Shown piece by piece: positions 6,916 to 16,165 of a DNA stretch of 64,000 nt (position 1 is the first letter of the stretch; the number at the start of each line of letters is the position of its first letter). This stretch comes from Nitrospirae bacterium YQR-1. Its GTDB lineage: Bacteria; Nitrospirota; Thermodesulfovibrionia; Thermodesulfovibrionales; Magnetobacteriaceae. The stretch lies in assembly GCA_039908095.1 (NCBI GenBank), contig JAMOBJ010000017.1, forward strand, positions 1 through 64,000. The letters run 5' to 3'. A model generated the notes under the pieces. It was given only the letters and a program-made list of their open reading frames with translations. It made no database searches and had not been told where the DNA came from. The translations under genes were made by a program, and so were the position numbers.

Positions 6916-9039
6916 GTGTTAAACAGATGGTCGGATGATGAGGCTGAGAGGTTTGTAAAACTCTACGGTGATACGTGGGGAGAGCCGCTTGCACTAAGAA
7001 CTTATACGTCTCAACTGCTTGGACGGCAGCGGTCCCTTGTACTTCACGGCGGCGGCAATACATCCGTCAAGTCCGGCTGCGTTAATGTTTTTGGAGAGAC
7101 TCTCAGTGCCCTGTACGTTAAGGCCTCCGGCTACGATATGGATACAATACAGCCGCAGGGGCATGTAGCCCTTGAACTAAGCCATCTCCTGCGGCTGCTT
7201 GAACTTGACGATTTAGATGATGCAGCCATGATAAATGAATTCCGCCGCCACATGTTTGACCACAAAGCACCAGCACCATCGCTTGAGACCCTCCTCCATG
7301 CTTTCATTCCGTTTAAATACGTTGACCACACTCATTCAGAAGCAATCCTGACCCTGGGTAATTCACTAAACGGAAAAGAAAAATTAACTGAGTTATTTGG
7401 GGAAGAGGCGGTAGTGCTGGAGTACTATACGCCCGGATTTCAACTGGCAAAGGCAGCCCTCACACTTTATAAAAACAATCCCGGCGGCAAAAAAGCTCTG
7501 ATTCTCATGCACCACGGAATTTTCACATGGGGTAACACTGCGTTTGACTCTTATAGCAGGATGATTGACTTTGTTTCAAGAACTGAAACATATATTGAAA
7601 CTGTCAGGGGGAATTTAAATCGAAAGATTTTTGTTAACGCCTCTCAAGATGAGGTAGCGCAGGCTCAGGAGCGTTATATTAAAATAGCTCCCATACTCAG
7701 GGGATTACTGTCGGAAAAGATTGATGATATTGATAATCCGTTTAATAAAGTAATAATGAAACCTTTGACGGATGAGGTGACACTTGGTGTGATAAATACG
7801 GAAAAAGGCAAAGAAATGCTGCTGACCCCTCCGATTACCTCAGACTATCTTATACGCACAAAAGCCTTCCCTCTGTGGATTGACTATGTCCCTTTTGACG
7901 ATGATACAGTTATAAGGGAGGCCCTCTCAGGTGCATTGACCGGTTACAAACTGCAATATGAACATTATCTTGCAAGGCACAGTTTTAAAGCATCCGGGCT
8001 TAAACCGTCAGAGACCATGCCAAAGGTGATAGCAATACCCGGCATTGGGGTTATATGCACAGGCGGTGATGACAAAACGGCCACAATTGCACGTGATATA
8101 ACGGCTCAAAACATACGTGTGAAAATTAATATTGCAGAAACTTCCGGCTTTAAAGGCATAGAAGAGGACTCTGTTTTTAAGATGGAGTACAGGCTCTATC
8201 AACACAACAAGCTAACAATCGGCAATGTAGCCGGCCGGCTTTCCGGCACTGTATCAATAGTAACCGGTGCAGCGGGGGCAATAGGAGGGGCTATAAGCAT
8301 GGGGCTTCTGCAAAACGGCTCCAATGTTGCCTTAACCGACCTGCCCGGGGCTAATCTTGAGTCCATGTATCAGAAGTTAAATGATGAATTTGGAGACCGT
8401 GTTGTAGCAATTCCAATGGATGTTACCAGTCCTGAGTCTGTTTCAAGGTGTTTTAACAAAGTGGTGGAAGTTTGGGGAGGCGTGGATATATTAATACCCA
8501 ATGCCGGCATTGCATTGGTATCAACACTTGCGGATATGCCTTTTGAGGGGTTTCAGCGCTTGCAGCGTGTAAACACGGAGGGGACGCTGACAGTGGTATC
8601 AGAGGCGGCACGATTTTTTAAGAGGCAGGCAACGGGAGGGGATATAGTTTTGGTGTCAACCAAGAATGTGTTTTCACCGAGTGCCAGTTTCGGGGCATAC
8701 AGCGCCACAAAGGCGGCTGCACATCAGATAGCGCGTGTGGCCTCCCTTGAGCTTGCCCCAATCAGTGTAAGAGTCAATATGGTATCGCCGGATGCAGTGT
8801 TCTCCGGAGTGCAGAGATGCTCCGGGCTGTGGGAAGAGATAGGCCCGGGGAGAATGAAAGCACGCGGACTTGATGAAAAAGGTCTTCAACAGTACTATCA
8901 AAGCCGTAACCTGTTGAAATCACCTGTAACCGGAGAACACGTAGCACGGGCTGTCCTGTTTTTTGTGACACACCAAACCCCGACAACCGGCGCCACTATC
9001 CCTGTTGACGGCGGTCTGCCCGACGCTACTCCAAGATAA
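6916..9039 (+). CDS. Bifunctional class II aldolase / short-chain dehydrogenase
   Basis: 707 residues. The N-terminal half (about 1-400) is a class II (RhaD/FucA-like) zinc aldolase with HGGGNTSVK, a phosphate-binding KASGYDM segment, zinc ligands in DHTHSEA and MHHGIFTWG. The C-terminal part (about 435-705) is a Rossmann short-chain dehydrogenase with TGAAGAIG, NAGIA and the catalytic YSATK, ending in VDGG. The layout matches the YuxG/RhaD-type fusions. Expected chemistry is retro-aldol cleavage of a ketose 1-phosphate to dihydroxyacetone phosphate and an aldehyde, plus NAD-dependent oxidation of a hydroxyl group. Start GTG 6916 has GGGGAG a few bases upstream and lies 24 nt after the LsrF-like gene, so co-transcription is likely. 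The exact substrate is unknown. Confidence 0.85.
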   Translation: MLNRWSDDEAERFVKLYGDTWGEPLALRTYTSQLLGRQRSLVLHGGGNTSVKSGCVNVFGETLSALYVKASGYDMDTIQPQGHVALELSHLLRLLELDDLDDAAMINEFRRHMFDHKAPAPSLETLLHAFIPFKYVDHTHSEAILTLGNSLNGKEKLTELFGEEAVVLEYYTPGFQLAKAALTLYKNNPGGKKALILMHHGIFTWGNTAFDSYSRMIDFVSRTETYIETVRGNLNRKIFVNASQDEVAQAQERYIKIAPILRGLLSEKIDDIDNPFNKVIMKPLTDEVTLGVINTEKGKEMLLTPPITSDYLIRTKAFPLWIDYVPFDDDTVIREALSGALTGYKLQYEHYLARHSFKASGLKPSETMPKVIAIPGIGVICTGGDDKTATIARDITAQNIRVKINIAETSGFKGIEEDSVFKMEYRLYQHNKLTIGNVAGRLSGTVSIVTGAAGAIGGAISMGLLQNGSNVALTDLPGANLESMYQKLNDEFGDRVVAIPMDVTSPESVSRCFNKVVEVWGGVDILIPNAGIALVSTLADMPFEGFQRLQRVNTEGTLTVVSEAARFFKRQATGGDIVLVSTKNVFSPSASFGAYSATKAAAHQIARVASLELAPISVRVNMVSPDAVFSGVQRCSGLWEEIGPGRMKARGLDEKGLQQYYQSRNLLKSPVTGEHVARAVLFFVTHQTPTTGATIPVDGGLPDATPR

Positions 9040-9092
9040 GAGAGAGAAAAGATATTATAGCGATGTGCATGATTCCGTTCATTTCTTTTAAA

Positions 9093-9215
9093 GGCTGATA
9101 CCAAGCTGCATTCAATCGTCTAACTTTGTCGGCTTTGTCAAAAGCTCCGGGATGTACTAAAGCACCGCTTTCCTCCCAGCCGCCTGTGTTTACTTCCAAC
9201 TGCAACTTGGTATTA
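9093..9215 (-). repeat. Dispersed palindromic repeat, copy B (inverted, short form)
   Basis: 123 bp in the opposite orientation to copy A. It reads GGCTGATACCAAGCTGCATT at one end and AACTTGGTATTA at the other, with the shared TCGTCTAACTTTGTCGGC block. It lacks the CTCCCC/GGGGA block of copies A and C. Its last three bases are the stop codon of the CI-like repressor gene. Confidence 0.8.
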
Positions 9216-9632
9216 CTTCTTTTCTTTAGCTAACCTGGCTTTTCTTTCAAGCCAGTCGTGATATTCGAAAAAGCATCTTTCAAATTGTATTTTTAGCCAC
9301 GATTTTTCGTCATCGGTTGAACGGCTCCAGAAATCATTAAGCCAGTTGATTATTTCGTCCTTCATGTGGTCTGTAGATTTCCTTAGTACATTGCCTGCCG
9401 GCAAGTTTTCCTGTACTGTCAAGAGCCAATCGAGTGAAATATTAAATGTAAGTGCCATCTGAATTACCAATCCTGTCGGCAGCTTGCCTTGTCTTTTAAA
9501 AATTGATAGCGATTGAGGTGTAATCCCTAAACTTTTAGCAATTGCAGACTCGTTTTTCATGGCAGACACTCTCATAACTTTCGTTATGATATTATCATAA
9601 TCTAAAGTAGTATTTAAAACATCTCTTGTCAT
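9213..9632 (-). CDS. CI-repressor-like helix-turn-helix regulator
   Basis: 139 residues. Residues ~10-70 look like the N-terminal DNA-binding domain of phage CI repressors (YDNIITKVMRVSAMKNESAI, then a turn and recognition helix in SLGITPQSLSIFKRQGKLP, ending DWLLT). The C-terminal half is charged and helical with no LexA-like Ser/Lys peptidase motif, so it may only mediate dimerisation. No integrase or other phage gene is near, so this is either an orphan regulator or a prophage relic. The final codon TAA is the first three bases of a dispersed repeat. No clear Shine-Dalgarno precedes the ATG. Codons 10-16 contain a 7-bp inverted repeat (9584-9600). Confidence 0.65.
   Translation of the reverse strand: MTRDVLNTTLDYDNIITKVMRVSAMKNESAIAKSLGITPQSLSIFKRQGKLPTGLVIQMALTFNISLDWLLTVQENLPAGNVLRKSTDHMKDEIINWLNDFWSRSTDDEKSWLKIQFERCFFEYHDWLERKARLAKEKK
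9584..9600. promoter_or_regulatory. Inverted repeat TTATGAT-3 nt-ATCATAA, possible operator
   Basis: Seven-base perfect arms around ATT lie inside the first codons of the CI-like gene. Helix-turn-helix repressors often bind such sites near their own start, but the position inside the gene and the high A+T content make chance quite possible. Confidence 0.25.
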
Positions 9633-9822
9633 TTTGTAATCATAGACTAATGTTTTCCATAGTACATAATATTCATTTTATATTATCAGGGCAAAGATGT
9701 CAAGAGCTGTTAATTATTTTTTATTGTTGCTGCATTTGGGTATGAGGCTGTATTAAATTCTGCATATTAATAACGGAGGATGTCAGGGCAAATAAAGAGT
9801 CTTTTCGTTTTAACCGATAAAG

Positions 9823-9831
9823 TGCTATGAT
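9823..9831 (+). promoter_or_regulatory. Extended -10 promoter of the L,D-transpeptidase-like gene
   Basis: TGCTATGAT is an extended -10 element 23 nt before the ATG at 9855. No good -35 and no Shine-Dalgarno are visible. Confidence 0.4.
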
Positions 9832-9854
9832 ATCATCTGCTTAAGAACTATAGT

Positions 9855-11021
9855 ATGGCACTTAAAAAGTTCATAACGGCTGATTTAAAAAAAAGCCTCT
9901 GTATAGCAGCCTGCCTGCTCAGTGTTATTTTTTACTTAACCACTCCACAAGCTGTGGCGCGCTCAGGCGGTAAGTTTTCAGAATTCTACCGCATTTCAGT
10001 TGATGCGCTGCCGGTACATACCGGAGCGTCTGAGGACGCACCGTCTTATTTCCAACTCCTCAGAGGTATGGAGATTGAACCGGTCGGAAGTGCACAGGCT
10101 GAGGGGTTTCTGTGGTTTGAGATAAAAATTAACGGCAGATCATTTTGGCTGAAGTACAAGGACGTCTCCAAGCACGAAACCTACGCAGACACTACGTATG
10201 AAAGACCTGAGGAGGAGTTTTTTAAACTTTCAACCTCAGACAAGAAAATCCTTGTAAACAAGGAACTGAGGACTCTTACTCTGTATGAAAAAAACGACGA
10301 TGGCTGGAAGGAAAAAAAACGTTATCATACAGGCCTTGGCGATTTTACCGGTAAACGGCAAAGCAGCCGCTTAACGTATGAGCCGCAGGTATATCTTGTG
10401 TTAATGAAAGGCGGCGGATTTAAAATGTACGAAAAGCTTCTTGCTAAATTTCCGGATGCCGGCGAGTCCACAGCCATCGTCTTTTTGGACAAAACAGCCA
10501 ACGAAATAACCGTCTATGAAGTTGCACATGGTAAGTGGATAAAAAGAGATGAACGATACCGCTCTGATGAGAAAATTATTTTTTCATCAACACTTGTATG
10601 GTTTTATGATGACAAGTTCAATATCCTGTACCATAATGACCTCTCCCCTAAAAGAATCAAAGGGGATAGAAGGACGCCCGAGGGGCTCTACTACATAGCC
10701 GATATAAACCCTGTAAGCCGCTACGGCAAGGACCCTGATACAAAGCGGGGACTTCCCTCCCTTCAGCTCAGTTACCCCAATAACATGGACGCATGGCGCG
10801 GACTCAGAAGCGGCCTTATCACAATTTCACAGTACAACCAAATAACGGAGGCAATAGAAAATACAGAGGTGCCGCCGCAAAACACCCCTCTGGGTAGTCT
10901 TATAATGATCCACGGCGGTGGTGAGGCCGACTGGACAGCCGGCTGTGTAGCCTTAAATAACAGGGATATGAAAGAACTCGCCTCAGAGGTTGACCTGCTC
11001 ACTCCGGTTTATATAAAATGA
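9855..11021 (+). CDS. Exported L,D-transpeptidase (YkuD) family protein
   Basis: 388 residues. A hydrophobic export signal covers residues ~12-35 (the segment ends near AVARSGG). Residues ~40-100 look like an SH3-type wall-binding module. The C-terminal ~150 residues form a YkuD domain with the catalytic signature IHGGGEADWTAGCVALNN (His, Gly-Cys). YkuD enzymes crosslink peptidoglycan or attach proteins to it. The central region (about 130-235) contains segments such as VNKELRTLTLYEKNDDGW and LDKTANEITVYEVAHGKW that resemble the opening strands of a YkuD domain, as if the first half were duplicated and decayed. It stands alone behind its own promoter, divergent from the CI-like gene. Confidence 0.75.
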   Translation: MALKKFITADLKKSLCIAACLLSVIFYLTTPQAVARSGGKFSEFYRISVDALPVHTGASEDAPSYFQLLRGMEIEPVGSAQAEGFLWFEIKINGRSFWLKYKDVSKHETYADTTYERPEEEFFKLSTSDKKILVNKELRTLTLYEKNDDGWKEKKRYHTGLGDFTGKRQSSRLTYEPQVYLVLMKGGGFKMYEKLLAKFPDAGESTAIVFLDKTANEITVYEVAHGKWIKRDERYRSDEKIIFSSTLVWFYDDKFNILYHNDLSPKRIKGDRRTPEGLYYIADINPVSRYGKDPDTKRGLPSLQLSYPNNMDAWRGLRSGLITISQYNQITEAIENTEVPPQNTPLGSLIMIHGGGEADWTAGCVALNNRDMKELASEVDLLTPVYIK

Positions 11022-11173
11022 TTAACTTAGGGCGTAATTGCAAGCATCCGACCCCCAAAGGAGACGGGTATTTTTTAAGGAAAAAACCATTGATATGGAC
11101 TTATAGGGGAATCCATGTCCTTCTATAAAAGGGAGAAAGGAAGTGGATTCCAAATCAAGTTGGCAATGGCGGA

Positions 11174-11319
11174 TAATACCAAGTTGCAGTTAGAAGTAAA
11201 CACAGGCGGCTGGGAGAAAGCAGCACCTCCCCTTACAGAGGATTCCCCCTTTAGGGGAGACGTTAAGGAGCTTTTGACGAAGCCAACAAAGTTAGACGAT
11301 TGAATGCAGCTTGGTATAA
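11174..11319 (+). repeat. Dispersed palindromic repeat, copy C
   Basis: 146 bp, same orientation as copy A: ATAATACCAAGTTGCAGTTA, GGCGGCTGGGAG, the CTCCCC/GGGGA fold-back, AAGTTAGACGATTGAATGCA and CTTGGTATAA. It lies in the gene-free stretch 11022-11368, about 50 nt before the start of the HD-GYP gene. A short plus-strand frame at 11115-11303 runs through the repeat and is not a gene in my view. Apart from the repeat this stretch shows only a weak ATGGAC/GTCCAT inverted repeat near 11095-11122. Confidence 0.8.
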
Positions 11320-11368
11320 GGAAAAAGCTTTAAAAACAAATACATGGATAGAGTTTTAAGGAGACATA

Positions 11369-12898
11369 TTGACAGACAAAATAATGATAATTGATGATGA
11401 TGCCAGTGTTCGGATGGCAATCAATAAGATATTGCAGCGGGACGGCTACGAGATAATAACGGCGGTAAACGGCACAGAAGCGCTCCAGTCCTACAAAGAG
11501 CACACCCCATCCCTTATCGTGCTGGATATGAAAATGCCGGGCATGGATGGAGTGGAGTTTTTGGAAGCGCTAAAAACAGTATCCACAAGAAGTACCTGTC
11601 CTATAATTGTGCTCTCAGGCCATGCCAGTGATGAGTACATAGAGAAGTGTTTTGAGTGGGGCACGATAGCCTTTCTCACTAAACCCTTTAACATATTCGA
11701 ACTCAGGGGCATGATAAAAAACATTTTATCACTCAGCAAAACTGAGCAGGCTCTGAGAAGCGAAATAAATGAGCGATGGGAAGCGGAAAAAAAACTTCGT
11801 CACAATTACCGTATTCAGTCAATCATAGCCTCGTTGTTGAGCAAATCCTTGGAAAACATAGATATAAGTGACTACCTCAATGAGGCGATTGATCTGATTA
11901 TGTCAATTCCCTGGCTTACATTTGAAAACAAGGGGGCAATATTTCTGATAGAAAATAACCCCGCCGAGCTGGTTCTTAAAACACAGAAGGGTTTGACGGA
12001 AGATAATATTAAAAAGTGCAGAACGGTTCCCTTCGGAGTCTGTCATTGTGGAAAAGCCGCCCTTGAGAAAAAAATAATCTTTGCCCCTGTGGTGGACGAA
12101 AGCCATGCTCTGCAATATCAGGGGATATACCCGCATGGCCACTACTGCACGCCTCTGGTTTATAACAATAAAACCCTCGGTGTCCTTAACATATACCTCA
12201 GAGCCGGGCATTGCGGCGACCCCGGGGAGATAGAGGTACTGAGTGCCATATCTAATGCGCTCTCAGGGGTTATCGTGCGCAAGAGGGCCGAGGAGCAGCA
12301 ACAGCACAGCATAGAAAAACTCAACAGAAACATAAATGATGTGGTTGAGGCAATGTCTCACGCTGTTGAGGCAAAGGACCCTTACACGGCAGGCCATCAG
12401 CGCAGAGTATCACTGCTTGCCGTAAGGATAGCCCGTAAGATGGAACTTCCCGAGGAAGTGGTTGACTGCATAGGGCTTGCCGGCATAATTCACGATTTGG
12501 GGAAAATTGCTATTCCCTCTGAAATACTGAGTAAGCCCGGCCAGTTAAATAAAATCGAATTCGCCTTGATTAAGACCCACTCAAGAGTCGGTTACGATAT
12601 CTTAAAGGATATAGAATTTCCCTGTCCGGTTGCTAACATCGTGATTCAACATCATGAGCGGATAAACGGCTCAGGGTACCCTGCCGGTTTAAAGGCGGAG
12701 GAGATACTTTTAGAGGCGAGAATTATGTGCGTTGCCGATGTTATTGAGGCTATGACCTTCCACAGGCCATACAGGGCGGCCCTTGGAATTGACAGAGCCA
12801 TTGATGAGATAACAAAAAACAGCGGCATTCTGTATGACCCCGTGGTCGTTGAGGCTTGTATTGAGGTGCTGAAAGCCGGGTTTAAATTTGATTTCTGA
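11369..12898 (+). CDS. Response regulator with GAF and HD-GYP domains (c-di-GMP phosphodiesterase)
   Basis: 509 residues. The receiver domain (~4-118) has IIDDDAS, phosphoacceptor Asp in VLDMKMPGMDG, and the conserved Lys in TKPFN. A linker helix leads to a GAF domain (~150-290) with an unusual Cys/His-rich segment (CHCGKAAL then YPHGHYCTPL) that might bind a metal or heme, or be redox sensitive. The HD-GYP domain (~315-500) has GHQRRV, IIHDLGKI and HHERINGSGYPAGL, all metal and GYP residues present, so hydrolysis of c-di-GMP is expected. The start is TTG at 11369 with GGAG 6 nt before it. No histidine kinase is adjacent. Confidence 0.85.
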   Translation: MTDKIMIIDDDASVRMAINKILQRDGYEIITAVNGTEALQSYKEHTPSLIVLDMKMPGMDGVEFLEALKTVSTRSTCPIIVLSGHASDEYIEKCFEWGTIAFLTKPFNIFELRGMIKNILSLSKTEQALRSEINERWEAEKKLRHNYRIQSIIASLLSKSLENIDISDYLNEAIDLIMSIPWLTFENKGAIFLIENNPAELVLKTQKGLTEDNIKKCRTVPFGVCHCGKAALEKKIIFAPVVDESHALQYQGIYPHGHYCTPLVYNNKTLGVLNIYLRAGHCGDPGEIEVLSAISNALSGVIVRKRAEEQQQHSIEKLNRNINDVVEAMSHAVEAKDPYTAGHQRRVSLLAVRIARKMELPEEVVDCIGLAGIIHDLGKIAIPSEILSKPGQLNKIEFALIKTHSRVGYDILKDIEFPCPVANIVIQHHERINGSGYPAGLKAEEILLEARIMCVADVIEAMTFHRPYRAALGIDRAIDEITKNSGILYDPVVVEACIEVLKAGFKFDF

Positions 12899-12908
12899 AA
12901 AAAATATA

Positions 12909-12938
12909 TTGACAATATCCGGACATTTGATGTAAAAC
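12909..12938 (+). promoter_or_regulatory. Candidate nuo operon promoter (leaderless geometry)
   Basis: A perfect -35 TTGACA (12909-12914) and a weak -10 TAAAAC (12933-12938) are 18 nt apart. The predicted first base falls on or next to the A of the nuoA ATG at 12945, and there is no Shine-Dalgarno. Confidence 0.45.
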
Positions 12939-12944
12939 AATACT

Positions 12945-13316
12945 ATGCCGGGAACATATGTTCCAACAGACTACTTGCCTGTGCTTGTGTTTTTAATTAT
13001 AGCACTGGGGTTTGGTTTAGGATCGCTGCTTTTTGGGTATCTCCTGCGGCCGCGCCGCCCCTACGCCGAAAAACTTTCCCCATATGAATCAGGGATGCTT
13101 CCCGAGGGTGAGCCGCGGCAGAAGTTCACCGTAAGGTACTATATTATTGCCATACTGTTTGTTGTCTTTGATGTGGAAGCCGTCTTTATGTATCCATGGG
13201 CTGTGGCGTTTAATAAAATCGGACTGTATGCTTTTGTCGAGATGATGCTGTTTATACTTATCCTTGCTGTTGGGTACATCTACGCATGGAGAAAGGATGC
13301 TTTTGTCTGGGATTAA
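12945..13316 (+). CDS. nuoA: NADH-quinone oxidoreductase subunit A
   Basis: 123-residue membrane subunit at the hinge of complex I. Three transmembrane segments (about 10-32, 65-87, 93-113) flank the first cytoplasmic loop with PYESGMLPEGEPRQKFTVRY and then FVVFDVEAVFMYPWA, the conserved acidic segment of NuoA. It is the first gene of a complete 14-gene operon. No Shine-Dalgarno precedes the ATG; a TTGACA box suggests a leaderless start. Confidence 0.95.
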   Translation: MPGTYVPTDYLPVLVFLIIALGFGLGSLLFGYLLRPRRPYAEKLSPYESGMLPEGEPRQKFTVRYYIIAILFVVFDVEAVFMYPWAVAFNKIGLYAFVEMMLFILILAVGYIYAWRKDAFVWD

Positions 13317-13391
13317 TTTATTAACACTCTTTAAGAGTATGATTCAAGACCTTAAAAATAGAAAGAAAACGTAGGGAGCAGGTACGGCAAG

Positions 13392-13910
13392 ATGATAGAT
13401 ACCTCAACGGGACTGATTGATGTAGAGGAGGGAATTAGAATAATTCCCGGAGCAAACACAATAATCACCTCACTAGATAAATTGATAAACTGGGGGAGAC
13501 TGTCCTCACTGTGGCCTGTAACATTCGGTCTGGCCTGTTGTGCCATAGAGATGATGGCAACAGGCTCAAGCCACTACGACTTAGACAGATTTGGAATAAT
13601 ATTCCGGGGCTCTCCCCGCCAGGCGGACTGCATAATAATAGCCGGCACGGTTACAAAGAAAATGGCTCCCGTTGTTAGAAAAATATATGACCAGATACCC
13701 GAACCACGGTACGTTATCGCTATGGGCAGTTGTGCCTGCACGGGCAATGTCTATCGGTCGTACTCAGTTGTTCAGGGCTGTGATACGTTTCTTCCGGTAG
13801 ATGTCTATATTCCGGGCTGCCCGCCAAGGCCGGAAGCTCTGCTTGATGGAATTATAAAGCTTCAGGATAAGATGAGAAAAGAGAGGATGAGATGGAGCCC
13901 CCTGAAATAG
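13392..13910 (+). CDS. nuoB: NADH-quinone oxidoreductase subunit B
   Basis: 172 residues, the subunit carrying terminal cluster N2, which hands electrons to quinone. The tandem cysteines in [10 protein letters not shown], the Cys in [10 protein letters not shown] and the Cys in [13 protein letters not shown] form the four-ligand set. The [16 protein letters not shown] segment is typical. Its end overlaps nuoC by 19 nt, suggesting translational coupling. Confidence 0.96.
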   Translation: MIDTSTGLIDVEEGIRIIPGANTIITSLDKLINWGRLSSLWPVTFGLACCAIEMMATGSSHYDLDRFGIIFRGSPRQADCIIIAGTVTKKMAPVVRKIYDQIPEPRYVIAMGSCACTGNVYRSYSVVQGCDTFLPVDVYIPGCPPRPEALLDGIIKLQDKMRKERMRWSPLK

Positions 13911-14425
13911 CCGCTAAAATAAAAGAACTATTTCCGGATGACGTTACCGGAATCAGGAATTTCAGAGGGCAGTGTGCTGTCGTTGCCAAAAAAGACAATA
14001 TATTGAAAATTCTTATGCACCTGCATGACACCGCTGAATTTGATTTTGATTTCCTGAAAGACCTCTGCGGTGTTGATTACTTAAGCAAGAGAAATCCCCG
14101 CTATGAGGTAATCTACCAATTGTACTCAATCACTCACAGACATATGATAAGGATAGCGGCACAGGTGCCGGAGAGTTCACCCTCACTGGATAGTTGTGCC
14201 GGCATTTGGAATACAGCCAACTGGCACGAAAGAGAGTGCTACGACATGTATGGAATACTTTTTGAGAACCACCCTGACCTGAGACGAGTTCTTATGCCCG
14301 AGGACTGGGAAGGATACCCGCTGCGAAAGGACTACCCGGTGGAGGGACCTGAGCAGGAGTGGCGCGGATTTAAAGAAGTGCTGCAAAAACACGAGGAATA
14401 TAAGAAGTACGAATGGAACCGCTGA
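13892..14425 (+). CDS. nuoC: NADH-quinone oxidoreductase subunit C (30 kDa type)
   Basis: 177 residues of the peripheral arm. The family signature is [25 protein letters not shown] (about residues 109-133), followed by [15 protein letters not shown]. It is a separate gene, not the NuoCD fusion of enterobacteria. It overlaps both nuoB (19 nt) and nuoD (13 nt). Confidence 0.95.
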   Translation: MEPPEIAAKIKELFPDDVTGIRNFRGQCAVVAKKDNILKILMHLHDTAEFDFDFLKDLCGVDYLSKRNPRYEVIYQLYSITHRHMIRIAAQVPESSPSLDSCAGIWNTANWHERECYDMYGILFENHPDLRRVLMPEDWEGYPLRKDYPVEGPEQEWRGFKEVLQKHEEYKKYEWNR

Positions 14426-15606
14426 AGGATTTAAAAACCAGAGAGCTGGTCCTTAACATGGGGCCACAGCATCCCTCAACACACGGTGTGCTGAGGCTTA
14501 AACTTGAATTAGACGGTGAGACCATAAAAAAGTGCACTCCCTATGTGGGATATCTGCACAGAGGAACTGAAAAGCTCTCCGAGGGTATGACCTATATGCA
14601 GTGTATGCCCCTTACAGACAGGCTTGATTATATATCCTCTATGACAAACAACGTGGGGTATTGTCTTGCAGTGGAGCGGCTCTTTGGCATAGAGGCTCCG
14701 CTTAGGGCAAAATACATTCGCACTATCGTCTCTGAAATATCACGGATTTCCAGCCATCTGCTGTGGCTTGCCACCCATGCACTGGATATCGGCGCTATGA
14801 CTGTCTTTCTCTACTGCTTCAGGGAAAGAGAGGCATTGATGGATTTGTTTGAAATGCTCTGCGGAGCTCGCCTTACGGTCAGCTACCCGCGCATAGGCGG
14901 AGTCAGAAATGACGTCACCCAGGAGTTTATAGATAAGCTGTATGATTTTTTACTGGATTTTCCATCTAAAATCGAGCAATACGAAACCCTTATTAACGTA
15001 AACAGAATCTGGCTTCAGCGAACAGTCGGCATTGGGATTATATCGGCGCAGGAGGCTGTAAACTGGGGACTGTCCGGGGCCACGCTCAGAGGCTCAGGGG
15101 TAAATTACGATATCAGAAAGCACTTTCCATACGATGCCTATGATTTGGTGGAGTTTTCCGTACCTGTTGGTAAAAAAGGAGATGTTTATGACAGGTATCT
15201 GTGCCGGGTTGAGGAGCTGAGACAATCGGTATATATTCTGAAACAATGTGTGGAGCGGCTGCCTGTGGGGCCGATATTAGCCCCTGATGTGCCTAAGTTT
15301 ACGCTTCCGCCAAAAGACAGGGTGCTGAGTGAAATGGAATCACTCATTCATCATTTTACGCTGATTACCAAGGGCCCTATGACAGCCCCCAAAGGTGAAA
15401 TCTATGTTGCCACGGAGGCGCCCAAGGGGGAGCTGGGATTTTTCATAGTCAGTGACGGTACCGGCAAGCCCTACAGGATGCGGATTCGCTCCCCGTCCTT
15501 TATACACGTCTCAGCGCTTCCCAGGCTCTGTGAGGGAAGTCTCATTGCCGATGCCATTGCAAATATCGGCTCCATTGACGTTGTGCTTGGGGAGTGTGAC
15601 AGGTAA
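14413..15606 (+). CDS. nuoD: NADH-quinone oxidoreductase subunit D (49 kDa type)
   Basis: 397 residues forming part of the quinone pocket with NuoB. It starts with [17 protein letters not shown], containing the pocket His, and has [18 protein letters not shown] and the C-terminal LGECDR. It is related to NiFe-hydrogenase large subunits but lacks their nickel-binding cysteines. It overlaps nuoC, and the TAA is directly followed by the GTG of nuoE. Confidence 0.96.
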   Translation: MEPLKDLKTRELVLNMGPQHPSTHGVLRLKLELDGETIKKCTPYVGYLHRGTEKLSEGMTYMQCMPLTDRLDYISSMTNNVGYCLAVERLFGIEAPLRAKYIRTIVSEISRISSHLLWLATHALDIGAMTVFLYCFREREALMDLFEMLCGARLTVSYPRIGGVRNDVTQEFIDKLYDFLLDFPSKIEQYETLINVNRIWLQRTVGIGIISAQEAVNWGLSGATLRGSGVNYDIRKHFPYDAYDLVEFSVPVGKKGDVYDRYLCRVEELRQSVYILKQCVERLPVGPILAPDVPKFTLPPKDRVLSEMESLIHHFTLITKGPMTAPKGEIYVATEAPKGELGFFIVSDGTGKPYRMRIRSPSFIHVSALPRLCEGSLIADAIANIGSIDVVLGECDR

Positions 15607-16128
15607 GTGACACGGCACCATGCCTTAAAGGACAATGAGGACACGACACCACAGGTAACGGAGGAGAAACTACGGTTGCTCAGAAATAAGATACATTACC
15701 TTATGGGGCTTTACCCCTCATATCAGGGAGCGCTTCTGCCGTCATTGTATGCGGCGCAGGAGATATTCGGATATATCAGCCCGGAGGCAATCGGTGAGGT
15801 TTCAAACATAACCGGCGTCTCTGCTGCACAAATTAAGGGGGTAGCCTGCTTCTATGCCATGTATAAGACTAAACCCATGGGAAGGCATATTATCCAATTG
15901 TGCACCAATGTGGCTTGTATGATTGAGGGAGCCGAGGACCTGGTTGCGTACTTAGGGGAAAAATATGGGCTGACGCCGGGCGGCACAACCCAGGACGGCA
16001 GATTTTCATTGGTTATAATGGAATGTATCGGCGCCTGTGGCACGGCTCCTTCCATGATTCTTGACAGCGACTCTTATGATAATCTTACAAAAGACAGGCT
16101 GGATACACTGCTTGAGAGTTATAAATGA
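15607..16128 (+). CDS. nuoE: NADH-quinone oxidoreductase subunit E (24 kDa type)
   Basis: 173 residues with a thioredoxin-like fold binding the N1a [2Fe-2S] cluster. Ligands are CTNVAC (Cys-x4-Cys) and CIGAC (Cys-x3-Cys). The helical N-terminal part LMGLYPSYQGALLPSLYAAQ is typical. The GTG start lies directly after the nuoD stop; the first ~20 residues are not conserved and a slightly later start cannot be excluded. Confidence 0.94.
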   Translation: MTRHHALKDNEDTTPQVTEEKLRLLRNKIHYLMGLYPSYQGALLPSLYAAQEIFGYISPEAIGEVSNITGVSAAQIKGVACFYAMYKTKPMGRHIIQLCTNVACMIEGAEDLVAYLGEKYGLTPGGTTQDGRFSLVIMECIGACGTAPSMILDSDSYDNLTKDRLDTLLESYK

Positions 16129-16165
16129 CTAAAATGAATTCACTGAAAGCACGGGAACAAACGTA

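Noticed and set aside
9213-9632. Prophage region
   Set aside because: A single CI-like gene without integrase, structural or lysis genes does not support a prophage.
11115-11303. A 62-residue gene upstream of the HD-GYP gene
   Set aside because: Two thirds of it is the dispersed repeat, with no similarity to a protein.
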